The notes: generated from the letters alone by a model not told the origin. A stretch of 64,000 bases of DNA from Pollutimonas sp963706785 (GCA_963706785.1 CAVPNJ010000007.1:24482-88481); one strand, 5' to 3'; positions 18,205-28,810 are shown, numbered from the stretch's first letter. A program made the numbers and translations.

Positions 18205-21200
18205 TATTTACGCTCCAAATCCATGTCCAGGGACAGGGATCTAATTTCTTTGACCAGCACGTTAAACGACTCTGGCATCCCGGCGTCGATGACGTGGTCG
18301 CCCTTGACGATGTTCTCGTACACTTTGGTCCGGCCTGCAATATCGTCAGACTTGACGGTAAGCATTTCCTGCAATGTATACGCAGCACCGTAAGCTTCGA
18401 GCGCCCACACTTCCATTTCCCCGAAACGCTGTCCACCGAACTGGGCTTTACCGCCCAATGGCTGTTGCGTAACCAACGAATATGGACCAGTAGAACGCGC
18501 ATGCATCTTGTCGTCAACCAGGTGATGCAGTTTCAGGTAGTGCATGTATCCGATCGTAACCGGACGTTCGAACTGCTCACCAGTGCGGCCGTCGACCAGC
18601 CATGCTTGCGTACGGGTATCCGTGAGCTTGAGGCGTTCGGCAATGTCGTCCGGATACGCCAGTTCAAGCATCTTGGTGATCTCGCTTTCGGTCGCACCGT
18701 CGAAGACCGGCGTTGCCAGCGGCACACCGTTCTTCAGGTTATTGGCCATTTCGACGACTTCATCGTCGCTGAGTTCACTGATGCGGGAAGTGGCGCCCGT
18801 GCTGTTATAGACTTTCTCGAGATAGCTGCGAATATCCTTGATCTGGACATTCTTTTCGCTTTCGAGCATGTCGGCGATGCGATATCCCACGCCTTTGGCA
18901 GCCCAGCCCAAATGCACTTCCAGCACCTGACCCACGTTCATCCGCGAAGGAACGCCCAGAGGGTTCAAGACGATGTCAGCAGGGGTACCGTCGGCCATGT
19001 GCGGCATGTCTTCGATCGGGGTAATGCGCGAGACAACACCCTTGTTACCGTGACGGCCGGCCATCTTGTCACCTGGCTGCAAGCGGCGCTTGACGGCAAG
19101 GTAGACCTTGATCATCTTAAGCACGCCAGGAGGCAGTTCATCGCCCTGAGTCAGTTTCTTGCGCTTCTCTTCAAAGGCCAGATCGAACTCGTGACGCTTC
19201 TGCTCTACCGATTCCTTGGCCTGTTCAAGTACCAAAGCGTGGGCTTCGTCGGACAAGCGTATGTCAAACCACTGCCAGCGATCCAGGTCTGTCAGATATT
19301 CAGTCGTTAGTGCAGCGCCCTTCGCCAGCTTGCGTGGACCACCATTGACCGTTTTGCCGACCAGGAACTTGCCGATACGATCGAAGGTATCGTTTTCCAC
19401 AATACGCAACTGATCGTTCAAGTCTTGGCGATAACGGCGCAGCTCGTCGTCAATAATCGACTGAGCGCGTTTATCGCGTTCGATCCCTTCGCGGGTAAAG
19501 ACCTGTACGTCAATGACAGTGCCGACCATGCCGGACGGCACGCGCAGCGATGTGTCTTTAACGTCGGAAGCCTTCTCACCGAAAATGGCGCGAAGCAGCT
19601 TTTCTTCTGGAGTGAGCTGAGTCTCGCCTTTTGGCGTGACCTTGCCGACCAACACGTCATCGGCACGCACTTCAGCGCCGATATGAACGATGCCGGAATC
19701 GTCCAGACGATTCAGCTGAGTTTCAGCCAAGTTGCTGATGTCGCGTGTAATTTCTTCAGCGCCCAGCTTGGTATCGCGCGCAACCACCGTCAGTTCTTCG
19801 ATGTGAATCGAAGTGTATCGGTCGTCGGCCACGATCTTCTCGGATATCAGAATCGAGTCCTCGAAGTTGTAACCGTTCCAGGGCATAAATGCGATAAGCA
19901 TGTTCTGGCCCAGCGCGAGTTCGCCCAGATCAGTCGACGCACCGTCGGCCAACACGTCGCCACGCGCCACGTGATCGCCACGCTTGACGATAGGACGCTG
20001 GTTGATGTTCGTGTTCTGGTTGGAACGTGTGTACTTGATCAGGTTGTAGATATCTACACCGACCTGGCCCGCGATGTCTTCTTCGTCGTTGACGCGAATC
20101 ACCACGCGCTCGGCGTCAACGTGATCAACTATACCGCCCCGAATCGCCTGCACGGTTGTACCGGAGTCGACCGCAACAGTGCGCTCGATACCCGTACCGA
20201 CCAAAGGTTTCTCCGGACGCAAGCAAGGAACCGCCTGACGCTGCATGTTGGCGCCCATCAGTGCCCGGTTGGCGTCATCGTGCTCGAGGAACGGAATCAA
20301 CGATGCCGCTACGGAGACGATCTGCGATGGCGCGACGTCCATGTAGTGCACGTTGGACGGAGCCGTCATGATGGTTTCGCCAGCTTCGCGGCACGCTACC
20401 AGTTCGTCTGCGAATCGGCCTTCTTCGTTAAGCTCGGCGTTAGCCTGGGCAATAACGTAGTGGCTTTCTTCGATAGCCGACAGATAGTCGATCTGCTCAC
20501 TGACCTTGCCGTCAATAATCTTGCGGTAAGGCGTTTCCAGGAAGCCGTACTCGTTCAGACGAGCATACAGCGCCATGGAGTTGATCAGGCCGATGTTCGG
20601 ACCTTCCGGTGTTTCGATCGGGCAGACACGACCGTAGTGGGTCGGGTGCACGTCTCGTACTTCGAAGCCCGCGCGTTCGCGAGTCAGACCGCCAGGCCCC
20701 AAAGCCGAAACCCGACGCTTGTGCGTGATTTCGGACAGCGGGTTGGTTTGGTCCATAAACTGCGACAATTGACTTGAACCGAAGAATTCCTTGATGGCAG
20801 CCGAGATAGGCTTGGAATTGATCAGATCGTGCGGCATTAGGTTTTCGGTCTCGGCTTGGCCCAGACGCTCTTTAACCGCACGCTCGACGCGGACCAGTCC
20901 GGCACGGAATTGGTTTTCGGCCAATTCGCCTACACAACGCACACGACGATTGCCCAAGTGATCGATATCATCGATCTGGCCACGACCGTTACGAAGCTCA
21001 ACCAGAACCATGATGGTTTCCAGGATGTCTTCGTTGGTCAGTGTCATGGGGCCGGTGATATCTTCACCGTGGCCCAGGCGGCTGTTGACCTTCATACGGC
21101 CTACACGCGACAGGTCGTACGCATCTTCGCTGTAGAACAGACGCTGGAACAACGCTTCGACGGCATCCTCGGTAGGAGGCTCACCGGGGCGCATCATACG

Positions 21201-22316
21201 ATAGATGGCAACGCGGGCAGCCATTTGATCGGCCGTTTCATCGGTACGCAGTGTTTGCGAGATATATCCGCCGCGGTCCAGATCGTTGATGTACAGCGTC
21301 TGGATTTCGCGGACATTGGCAGCGCGCAGATCAGCCAAAGTCGATTCGGTGATTTCGTCGTTGGCGTTCGCGATGACTTCGCCCGTTTCGGCGCTGATCA
21401 CACCCTTGGCAAGCACGCGGCCCAGAAGGAAGTCTTCGGGCACGGAAACCCGCTCGACCTTGGCAGCAGCCAAGTCGCGCAGATGTTTCGCATTGATGCG
21501 CTTGTCTTTTTCGACGATGACCTTGCCTTCACGATCGGTGATGTCAAAGTGCGCAACGTCGCCCTTCCAACGCTCGGCGACGAATTCCAACGTGCCGCCT
21601 TCTTTATGGATCTCGAAATTGTCGAAATCAGAGAAGTACGCCAGGATGGCTTCGGGGGTCATCCCGATGGCCTTTAGCAGTATGGTGACGGGCATTTTGC
21701 GACGACGGTCGACACGGAAGAACAGAATGTCCTTAGGGTCGAACTCGAAGTCCAGCCAGGAACCACGGTAGGGAATTACGCGTGCAGAAAACAGCAATTT
21801 GCCCGAGCTATGCGTTTTACCGCGATCATGCTCGAAGAACACACCGGGCGACCGGTGCAATTGGGAAACGATAACGCGTTCTGTACCATTAATTACAAAG
21901 GAGCCCGTATTGGTCATGAGCGGAATTTCGCCCATGTATACTTCCTGCTCTTTCACTTCCTTTACGGTAGGCTTGCTTACTTCGCGATCCAGAAGGACCA
22001 GGCGCACTTTCGCACGCAACGGAGAAGCATAAGTCAAACCGCGAAGTTGACATTCTTTGACGTCAAATACAGGTTCGCCAAGCACGTAGCTGACGAACTC
22101 AAGTCGTGCCATCTGATTATGGCTGACGATTGGGAAGATCGAACTGAAAGCCGCTTGTAGGCCTTCATCTTTGCGTTTGGAAGGTGTAGTATCCGCCTGC
22201 AGAAATGTTTTAAATGATTGCAGTTGAGTCGCCAAAAGGTAAGGGACGTCCTGGACGTCTTCACGCTTGGCGAAGCTCTTGCGTATGCGCTTTTTTTCGG
22301 TGAACGAATAAGGCAT
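18204..22316 (-). CDS. rpoB: RNA polymerase subunit beta
   Basis: 1370 residues, starting MPYSFTEKKRIRKSFAKR at ATG 22314-22316; the reading frame extends 13 codons further without support. The rifampicin-binding region reads SSQLSQFMDQTNPLSEITHKRR, i.e. wild type at the usual resistance sites. The flap and C-terminal clamp segments (GGKAQFGGQRFGEMEVWALEAYGA) are intact. It lies downstream of rplL across a hairpin. Confidence 0.98.
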   Translation of the reverse strand: MPYSFTEKKRIRKSFAKREDVQDVPYLLATQLQSFKTFLQADTTPSKRKDEGLQAAFSSIFPIVSHNQMARLEFVSYVLGEPVFDVKECQLRGLTYASPLRAKVRLVLLDREVSKPTVKEVKEQEVYMGEIPLMTNTGSFVINGTERVIVSQLHRSPGVFFEHDRGKTHSSGKLLFSARVIPYRGSWLDFEFDPKDILFFRVDRRRKMPVTILLKAIGMTPEAILAYFSDFDNFEIHKEGGTLEFVAERWKGDVAHFDITDREGKVIVEKDKRINAKHLRDLAAAKVERVSVPEDFLLGRVLAKGVISAETGEVIANANDEITESTLADLRAANVREIQTLYINDLDRGGYISQTLRTDETADQMAARVAIYRMMRPGEPPTEDAVEALFQRLFYSEDAYDLSRVGRMKVNSRLGHGEDITGPMTLTNEDILETIMVLVELRNGRGQIDDIDHLGNRRVRCVGELAENQFRAGLVRVERAVKERLGQAETENLMPHDLINSKPISAAIKEFFGSSQLSQFMDQTNPLSEITHKRRVSALGPGGLTRERAGFEVRDVHPTHYGRVCPIETPEGPNIGLINSMALYARLNEYGFLETPYRKIIDGKVSEQIDYLSAIEESHYVIAQANAELNEEGRFADELVACREAGETIMTAPSNVHYMDVAPSQIVSVAASLIPFLEHDDANRALMGANMQRQAVPCLRPEKPLVGTGIERTVAVDSGTTVQAIRGGIVDHVDAERVVIRVNDEEDIAGQVGVDIYNLIKYTRSNQNTNINQRPIVKRGDHVARGDVLADGASTDLGELALGQNMLIAFMPWNGYNFEDSILISEKIVADDRYTSIHIEELTVVARDTKLGAEEITRDISNLAETQLNRLDDSGIVHIGAEVRADDVLVGKVTPKGETQLTPEEKLLRAIFGEKASDVKDTSLRVPSGMVGTVIDVQVFTREGIERDKRAQSIIDDELRRYRQDLNDQLRIVENDTFDRIGKFLVGKTVNGGPRKLAKGAALTTEYLTDLDRWQWFDIRLSDEAHALVLEQAKESVEQKRHEFDLAFEEKRKKLTQGDELPPGVLKMIKVYLAVKRRLQPGDKMAGRHGNKGVVSRITPIEDMPHMADGTPADIVLNPLGVPSRMNVGQVLEVHLGWAAKGVGYRIADMLESEKNVQIKDIRSYLEKVYNSTGATSRISELSDDEVVEMANNLKNGVPLATPVFDGATESEITKMLELAYPDDIAERLKLTDTRTQAWLVDGRTGEQFERPVTIGYMHYLKLHHLVDDKMHARSTGPYSLVTQQPLGGKAQFGGQRFGEMEVWALEAYGAAYTLQEMLTVKSDDIAGRTKVYENIVKGDHVIDAGMPESFNVLVKEIRSLSLDMDLERK

Positions 22317-22428
22317 GAGCACTCCGACTCGAGGGTTACATGGGCCGTCAACCACGGCCCTGGTTTACGACTCCAGAAAACCCGATTCCGGCAAAATACA
22401 GACCTGAATCACGGGTTTTCTGGAAACG

Positions 22429-22462
22429 CAAAAGCCCGGGAAGGCCTTGGCGCTTCCCGGGC
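22429..22462 (-). terminator. Partial terminator (attenuator) between rplL and rpoB
   Basis: Minus-strand GCCCGGGAAG (22453-22462) pairs with 22434-22443, a 10-bp GC-rich stem followed by TTTTGCGTTT. As in E. coli, an imperfect terminator after rplL would let only part of the polymerases continue into rpoBC, lowering polymerase subunits relative to L7/L12. The read-through role is inferred from that precedent. Confidence 0.75.
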
Positions 22463-22476
22463 AAGCGAAAACCGAC

Positions 22477-22851
22477 TTATTTAAGTTCGGCTTTAGCGCC
22501 AGCTTCTTCAAGCTTCTTCTTGGCAGCTTCTGCATCTGCTTTCGACAGGCTTTCTTTAACAGGCTTTGGTGCAGCGTCAACCAAGTCCTTAGCTTCTTTC
22601 AAGCCAAGGCCAGTGATTTCACGTACGGCTTTAATGACGCTAACTTTGTTTGCGCCGATTTCAGCCAATACCAATGTGAACTCTGTTTGCTCTTCTGCAG
22701 CGGCAGCGCCAGCAGCAGGAGCAGCAACAGCGACAGCGGCGGCAGCAGCCGACACGCCAAATTTATCTTCCATTTCCTTGATCAGCTCGGACAATTCGAG
22801 CACGGTCATGCTAGCGATAGCGTCAAGGATTTCAGCTTTGCTTAATGCCAT
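22477..22851 (-). CDS. rplL: Ribosomal protein L7/L12
   Basis: bL12, 124 residues. An N-terminal dimerisation helix (MALSKAEILDAIASMTVLELSELIKEMEDKFGV), an Ala-rich hinge (about 38-58) and the C-terminal factor-binding domain (VIKAVREITGLGLKEAKDLVDAAP) are all present. It forms the multimeric ribosomal stalk that recruits EF-Tu, EF-G and other GTPases. I chose ATG 22849-22851; a start five codons earlier is not supported. Confidence 0.97.
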   Translation of the reverse strand: MALSKAEILDAIASMTVLELSELIKEMEDKFGVSAAAAAVAVAAPAAGAAAAEEQTEFTLVLAEIGANKVSVIKAVREITGLGLKEAKDLVDAAPKPVKESLSKADAEAAKKKLEEAGAKAELK

Positions 22852-22923
22852 TTTAAAAAACTCCAAATATTGAAAATGCCAGGGTTGGGTGTCGCTCGGT
22901 TCGACGAAATCCGAAGGGTCTGC

Positions 22924-23448
22924 TTATGCAGTTTCCTTCTGATCGCGCACAGCCGCGAGGCCGCGTACGAACTTGGTAGGAACTTCGTTGAGCGTACGCA
23001 CAAATTGCGTGACAGGGGCTTGCATCGTACCCATAAGTTTCGAGATCAACTCGTCGCGCGACGGCATTGTGGCCAGGGCCTTCACACCATCTTGGCTCAA
23101 GACGTTATTGGGCAATGCCCCGCCTTTGATAACCAGCTTGTCATTGGTCTTTGCGAAACCGGCAAGTACTTTTGCCGCCGAGACCGGATCAGTGCTAACC
23201 GCATAGATTAGCGGACCGGTCAACTGTGCAGAGAGTTCCTCGAAAGGAGTGCCTGCAACAGCACGACGGACCAGCGTGTTTTTCAGGACACGCAGATACA
23301 CACCCGACTCACGCGCAGTTTTGCGCAATACGGTAACAGAGGCGACGTCCAGACCACGGTACTCAGCGATAATGATCGATTGAGCCTTTGCAACTTTTGC
23401 AGTGACTTCCTCGATGACTACCGCTTTCTCTTGACGATTGAGACTCAC
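22924..23448 (-). CDS. rplJ: Ribosomal protein L10
   Basis: uL10, 174 residues, the base of the L7/L12 stalk. The family start SLNRQEKAVVIEEV is preceded by a GTG at 23446-23448, which I take as the initiation codon. The conserved ARESGVYLRVLKNTLVRRAV segment (about residues 42-61) is present. In other bacteria the L10-L12 complex represses translation by binding the rplJ leader, and a suitable leader of 257 nt is present upstream. Confidence 0.94.
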   Translation of the reverse strand: MSLNRQEKAVVIEEVTAKVAKAQSIIIAEYRGLDVASVTVLRKTARESGVYLRVLKNTLVRRAVAGTPFEELSAQLTGPLIYAVSTDPVSAAKVLAGFAKTNDKLVIKGGALPNNVLSQDGVKALATMPSRDELISKLMGTMQAPVTQFVRTLNEVPTKFVRGLAAVRDQKETA

Positions 23449-23705
23449 GGTTTGAACACTCCATCTAAAGACGCATGGGAGGGTCCCTTGCGTCAACCGA
23501 ATGCGGCGCACCTGGTCGAGTTCTTTAAAAAAACAAGAATTCTTCCATGGGCGCCGTCTGCGCTGGACTCAGTCTGTAAACAGTCTGAAATTAAGCTCTG
23601 CCGATTTCGTACGAATACGTGTCACGGCGTTGCTCCAGCGGTCTTTGACAGCAATGTCTGGCGAACCCAGACACAGCCCAAAGTTCTTTTTTCCTGCGGC
23701 TTTTA
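23449..23705 (-). promoter_or_regulatory. rplJ leader (L10 autoregulatory leader candidate)
   Basis: A 257-nt gap between rplA and rplJ, far longer than other gaps in this operon and with no supported gene. In E. coli and many other bacteria this position holds the structured L10 leader bound by L10-(L12)4. Inverted segments such as GGGCTGTGTCTGGGTTCGCC and CAGTCTGTAAACAGTCTG (about 23570-23585) show the potential to fold. I cannot confirm the kink-turn by eye. Confidence 0.5.
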
Positions 23706-24401
23706 TCAAGCCGTCAGGGAAGCTATTTCTACGCGAGCACCGCCGCCCATTGTGGACGATACGGCTACTTTACGCAGATACACACCTTTTGCTGCAGTCG
23801 GACGCGCCTTGCTCAGGGCGTCGACCAGAGCGGTCAGGTTGGATTGCAACTGTTCTACGCCAAACGAGGCGCGACCGATCGTGGCGTGGATAATGCCGGC
23901 CTTGTCGGTACGGTACTGCACTTGACCTGCCTTGGCATTCTTGACGGCGGTAACGACGTCAGGAGTCACGGTGCCAACCTTGGGGTTAGGCATCAGACCG
24001 CGAGGACCAAGAATTTGACCCAAGGCGCCAACAACGCGCATGGTGTCTGGCGAAGCGATGACCACGTCGAAATCCATCTGACCAGCCTTGATGGACTCTG
24101 CCAGGTCGTCCAGACCGACGATATCGGCGCCGGCTGCTTTAGCGGCCTCGGCTTTCTCGCCTTGCGCAAATACGGCAACACGTACGGGCTTTCCGGTACC
24201 GGCGGGCAGTACAACCGAACCACGAACAAGTTGGTCGGACTTTTTAGGGTCGATCCCTAATTGCACAGCCACGTCGATGGATTCATTGAATTTAGCCGTA
24301 GCCGTTTCTTTGACCAGCGCGAGTGCTTCAGCGACAGGATAGAATTTATTACGATCAATCTTGGCAGCAATAGCGGCTGCACGTTTGTTCAGCTTAGCCA
24401 T
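23706..24401 (-). CDS. rplA: Ribosomal protein L1
   Basis: uL1, 231 residues, begins MAKLNKRAAAIAAKID. It forms the mobile L1 stalk that helps release deacylated tRNA from the E site. Signature VGTVTPDVVTAVKNAKAGQVQYRTDKAGIIH is present at about residues 150-180. The start at 24399-24401 is just after the rplK stop (24403-24405). Confidence 0.97.
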   Translation of the reverse strand: MAKLNKRAAAIAAKIDRNKFYPVAEALALVKETATAKFNESIDVAVQLGIDPKKSDQLVRGSVVLPAGTGKPVRVAVFAQGEKAEAAKAAGADIVGLDDLAESIKAGQMDFDVVIASPDTMRVVGALGQILGPRGLMPNPKVGTVTPDVVTAVKNAKAGQVQYRTDKAGIIHATIGRASFGVEQLQSNLTALVDALSKARPTAAKGVYLRKVAVSSTMGGGARVEIASLTA

Positions 24402-24402
24402 A

Positions 24403-24834
24403 TTAAACCCCTTCAACCGTAATGCCCATGCTGCGGGCGCTGCCAGCAACCGTACGTACGGCTGCGTCGAGATCGGCGGCCGTCAGATCGGGGGCTTTGG
24501 TTTTGGCAATTTCTTCAGCCTGGGCACGCGTCAGAACGCCTACCTTATCCTGGTTCGGGCGAGCCGAGCCTTTCTGCAAACCAATGGCCTTTTTGATCAG
24601 GACAGTGGCAGGCGGCGTCTTCATGATGAAGGTGAAGCTCTTGTCTGCGTAAGCGGTAATAACCACTGGAATTGGCAAACCCGGCTCCAGGCCTTGGGTT
24701 TTGGCGTTGAACGCCTTGCAGAATTCCATGATGTTCAGACCGCGCTGACCCAGCGCCGGACCGATTGGGGGTGAGGGGTTAGCCTTACCAGCTGGTACTT
24801 GCAGCTTGATAAAGCCGACGATTTTCTTCGCCAT
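24403..24834 (-). CDS. rplK: Ribosomal protein L11
   Basis: uL11, 143 residues, begins MAKKIVGFIKLQVPAGKANPSPPIGPALGQ, with the Pro-rich N-terminal hinge that binds the GTPase-associated centre and thiostrepton. The C-terminal rRNA-binding domain ends SARSMGITVEGV. It is intact, in standard order after nusG. Confidence 0.97.
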   Translation of the reverse strand: MAKKIVGFIKLQVPAGKANPSPPIGPALGQRGLNIMEFCKAFNAKTQGLEPGLPIPVVITAYADKSFTFIMKTPPATVLIKKAIGLQKGSARPNQDKVGVLTRAQAEEIAKTKAPDLTAADLDAAVRTVAGSARSMGITVEGV

Positions 24835-24904
24835 GCTTAGCTCCTTGCGGGTTCAATCACCAGTCGTCGAATAAGCGCGACCGGCTCCCCGGGGTTCAAA
24901 AAAT

Positions 24905-25438
24905 TCAGGTTTTTTCGACCTGACCAAAATCCAATTCAACTGGTGTCGCACGTCCGAAAATTGTGACGGACACACGCACCTTGCTTTTCTCGTAGTTGAC
25001 GTCTTCGACATTGCCGTTGAAATCAGCGAACGGGCCTTCTTTGACTCGGACCATTTCGCCGACTTCAAATAGGACTTTAGGCTTGGGTTTCTCGACGCCC
25101 TCTTCCATTTGCGAAAGAATTTTTTCGACTTCGCGGTCGGAGATAGGCGCGGGACGATTACCAGAACCGCCCAAGAAACCGGTAACCCGATTTGTGTTCT
25201 TTACCAAGTGCCAGGTTTCGTCGGTGAGATCCATCTCGACCAATACGTAACCGGGAAAAATACGTCGTTCAGTAATGGACTTCTTGCCGCCCTTTACCTC
25301 GAGAACTTCTTCTGACGGAACCAGAATCCGCCCAAATGATGTTTCCAGTCCAGCACGCTCGATGCGCTCGACCAGTGCCTTGTGTACACTTTTTTCCATC
25401 CCGGAATAAACGTGTACGACATACCAACGCTTGCTCAT
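24905..25438 (-). CDS. nusG: Transcription termination/antitermination factor NusG
   Basis: 177 residues. The NGN domain (MSKRWYVVHVYSGMEKSVHKAL to about residue 118) binds RNA polymerase. The C-terminal KOW domain (GEMVRVKEGPFADFNGNVEDVNYEKSKVRVSV, about 126-158) binds Rho or S10. It links transcription to translation. It follows secE by 9 bp, the classical secE-nusG pair. Confidence 0.97.
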   Translation of the reverse strand: MSKRWYVVHVYSGMEKSVHKALVERIERAGLETSFGRILVPSEEVLEVKGGKKSITERRIFPGYVLVEMDLTDETWHLVKNTNRVTGFLGGSGNRPAPISDREVEKILSQMEEGVEKPKPKVLFEVGEMVRVKEGPFADFNGNVEDVNYEKSKVRVSVTIFGRATPVELDFGQVEKT

Positions 25439-25447
25439 GTGTGCCCT

Positions 25448-25828
25448 TTATTTCCAGCCTAGAAGCAGGCCGTATATGACCCGCTCAAGACCTTTGTCGA
25501 CGATCCACAACAAGATACCCATGACCACGACGAACACAAAAACGATGCCCGTCATTTGCGTGGTTTCTTTACGGGTCGGCCAGACAACACGCTTGACTTC
25601 GTTATAGGAGTCGCGAGCGAAACTGATGGTGCGACGTCCGGGTTCGCTGAACCAGGCAATGACGGCGGCGATGACGAGGCTTGCGAGAAACACCCCGACG
25701 CGTGCTACACCGGGCTGACCTTCGAGCATCGAGTAGCCGACAATGCCGGCCACGATAACAAGCACCGCCAGACCCAGCTTGATGCGATCTGTGGTACTGG
25801 TAACGGTTACTATGTTGCTATTCGACAT
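25448..25828 (-). CDS. secE: Preprotein translocase subunit SecE
   Basis: 126 residues with three predicted membrane segments (about 16-35, 43-60 and 95-117), like E. coli SecE and unlike the single-segment form of many bacteria. The conserved cytoplasmic amphipathic helix and motif FARDSYNEVKRVVWPTRKE precede the last segment. It clamps SecY in the translocation channel. Confidence 0.95.
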   Translation of the reverse strand: MSNSNIVTVTSTTDRIKLGLAVLVIVAGIVGYSMLEGQPGVARVGVFLASLVIAAVIAWFSEPGRRTISFARDSYNEVKRVVWPTRKETTQMTGIVFVFVVVMGILLWIVDKGLERVIYGLLLGWK

Positions 25829-25877
25829 ATTCCGGCGAGTGGCGCCGCGATTTGCGGCTGCGATGAAACTAATTGTG

Positions 25878-25953
25878 TGGCAGGGGCAGTAGGAATCGAA
25901 CCTACAACCTTCGGTTTTGGAGACCGACGCTCTGCCAATTGAGCTATGCCCCT
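25878..25953 (-). tRNA. tRNA-Trp (anticodon CCA)
   Basis: 76 nt including an encoded CCA. Acceptor AGGGGCA pairs with TGCCCCT; D arm AGCTCAATTGGCAGAGC; anticodon loop CTCCAAA reads CCA; T arm GTAGGTTCGATTCCTAC. Position between tuf and secE is the one known from many proteobacteria. Confidence 0.97.
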
Positions 25954-25961
25954 AGACCCCG

Positions 25962-25996
25962 AAAGGTGGTGAACCAAATCTGGCCCCACCACCTTT
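25962..25996 (-). other. Long hairpin between tuf and tRNA-Trp
   Basis: Minus-strand AAAGGTGGTG (25987-25996) pairs perfectly with 25962-25971, leaving a 15-nt loop, and is followed by CGGGG rather than T. It is not a good intrinsic terminator. It sits just ahead of the tRNA, so it could be an RNase processing site or a partial terminator separating tuf from secE-nusG. The role is inferred. Confidence 0.45.
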
Positions 25997-26050
25997 TAAC
26001 ACTTTAGGCGGAGCAGCCTTTTGGGCTTGTCCACCATACAACTTTACTGC

Positions 26051-27241
<1,191 letters not shown>

Positions 27242-27284
27242 GGCTGACTCCTGACTATGGAATAAAGCTATCAATAAAAATATT

Positions 27285-27360
<76 letters not shown>

Positions 27361-27410
27361 GCTACTTTGTTGCTATCTGGCGTCTCCGCCAGAAATCAAA
27401 AAATCTTAAC

Positions 27411-27484
27411 TGGAGCGGGTGAAGGGAATCGAACCCTCGTCATAAGCTTGGAAGGCTTCTGCTCTACCATTGAGCTACACCCGC
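27411..27484 (-). tRNA. tRNA-Gly (anticodon TCC)
   Basis: 74 nt including CCA. Acceptor GCGGGTG pairs with CACCCGC; anticodon loop CTTCCAA reads TCC; T arm GAGGGTTCGATTCCCTT. It is the middle member of the Tyr-Gly-Thr tRNA cluster ahead of tuf. Confidence 0.97.
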
Positions 27485-27667
27485 GAGGGGATTCAATCCA
27501 CCTGATTGCCCGTGGCCGGAGCACTAATCAACAACCACAAGCTGGTACAACCTTTCTGCAAACGCCGCTGCGATCAATAAATTCGATCTAGCGGCAGCGT
27601 TTTTAAATATATCTGTACTGATTTTCCTTGCACACATCGATAGAGACACTTGCAGGAAAAAAGCTTT

Positions 27668-27754
27668 TGGTGGTGGGAGTTGGATTCGAACCAACGTAGA
27701 CGCAAGGTCAACAGATTTACAGTCTGCCCCCTTTAACCACTCGGGCATCCCACC
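27668..27754 (-). tRNA. tRNA-Tyr (anticodon GTA)
   Basis: 87 nt including CCA, with the long variable arm of a class II tRNA. Acceptor GGTGGGA pairs with TCCCACC; anticodon loop CTGTAAA reads GTA; T arm GTTGGTTCGAATCCAAC. It is the first gene of the tRNA-tuf-secE operon. Confidence 0.97.
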
Positions 27755-27769
27755 AAAAGCGAACTCCGA

Positions 27770-27798
27770 ATTATGCAGGCTTCTAAAAGCTTTGTCAA
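27770..27798 (-). promoter_or_regulatory. Sigma-70 promoter of the tRNA-Tyr/tuf operon
   Basis: Minus-strand TTGACA (27793-27798, perfect -35) and CATAAT (27770-27775, 5/6 match) with the ideal 17-bp spacer. The -10 is about 15 bp before the mature 5' end of tRNA-Tyr. It is the strongest promoter I see in the window and fits a heavily transcribed stable-RNA operon. Confidence 0.85.
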
Positions 27799-27862
27799 AC
27801 GACTTGGGACAAAAAGCCATGTATTTCGCAAAAATTTTCGGCAGAATCGTCGGAAAGCCGGT

Positions 27863-28786
27863 TTAGCCCTCGAGAACCCCCGATAACCCCTGGCGCTCGA
27901 GCAAAGAATTGAGGTGCTCCCAGCCGTGAAAATCTATCAGCAGCTGTCCGCGGTTCTTTGCACCGACTTTTAGCGTGACTCGTGTACCCAAATGGTCAGA
28001 CAGGGCTTCTTCCATCCGTTTAACGTCGCCAGACTGCCCCACCGACTTGCGAACTGGCTTATTCAACAGTTCTTCAGCCTCGCGGAGGCTACGCCCCACC
28101 AGCTTTTCGGTTTCACGAACGGAAAGCCTTTTAGCAATGACTTCGTTCGCCAGCAATATTTGTGTCGCCGCATCGGTGGCAAGCAAAGCACGCGCGTGGC
28201 CCATATCAATATCGCCCGCCAGCAACATAGTCTGTACTGCTGTGCTTAGGTTTAACAGGCGCATCAAATTGCTTGTTGCGGAACGCGAGCGACCGATTGC
28301 CTGCGCGGCCTGTTCGTGCGTCAGCCCAAATTCGTCGAGCAGTCGGCGAACGCCATGAGCTTCTTCGAGGGGATTCAGGTCTTCACGCTGAATATTCTCG
28401 ATAAGGGCCATAACGGCCGCGCTTTCGTCGGCAACCTCGCGGACCAACACGGGCACTTCGGCCAGGCCCGCTAATTGCGCGGCACGGAAACGACGTTCGC
28501 CCGCAATAATTTCGTACTTTCCGTCGTCTTTGCCATCAAGCGGACGCACTAGAATCGGTTGCATGATGCCCTGATTCCGGATGGACTCGGCGAGTTCGTT
28601 TAGTGCTCCTTCATCCATACGAGTGCGAGGTTGATATTTCCCAGCCCGCATGAGCTCTATTTTCAAGACTGACGGTAGGCGGGGAGCGTCGGCATCCGGC
28701 CTGCCGAAGGTCTCGATGGCGGGCGCGTCTTCACCTAAAAGGGCGTCTAGTCCGCGGCCCAGGCCTTTGGGTTTTTTGGTTGCCAT
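27863..28786 (-). CDS. parB: Chromosome-partitioning protein ParB
   Basis: 307 residues. N-terminal KPKGLGRGLDALLGED is the usual ParA-stimulating tail. The ParB/Srx CTPase region includes GERRFRAAQLAGL (about 117-129), the CTP-binding box. A helix-turn-helix DNA-binding domain follows (THEQAAQAIGRSRSATSNLMRLL, about 175-197), then a C-terminal dimerisation domain ending GWEHLNSLLER. It binds and spreads from parS; matching parS-like sites occur 3.5-5 kb upstream of it. The ATG follows AAAGGAAA. Confidence 0.95.
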   Translation of the reverse strand: MATKKPKGLGRGLDALLGEDAPAIETFGRPDADAPRLPSVLKIELMRAGKYQPRTRMDEGALNELAESIRNQGIMQPILVRPLDGKDDGKYEIIAGERRFRAAQLAGLAEVPVLVREVADESAAVMALIENIQREDLNPLEEAHGVRRLLDEFGLTHEQAAQAIGRSRSATSNLMRLLNLSTAVQTMLLAGDIDMGHARALLATDAATQILLANEVIAKRLSVRETEKLVGRSLREAEELLNKPVRKSVGQSGDVKRMEEALSDHLGTRVTLKVGAKNRGQLLIDFHGWEHLNSLLERQGLSGVLEG

Positions 28787-28810
28787 TGTGTTTTCCTTTG
28801 CTTGATTCGT

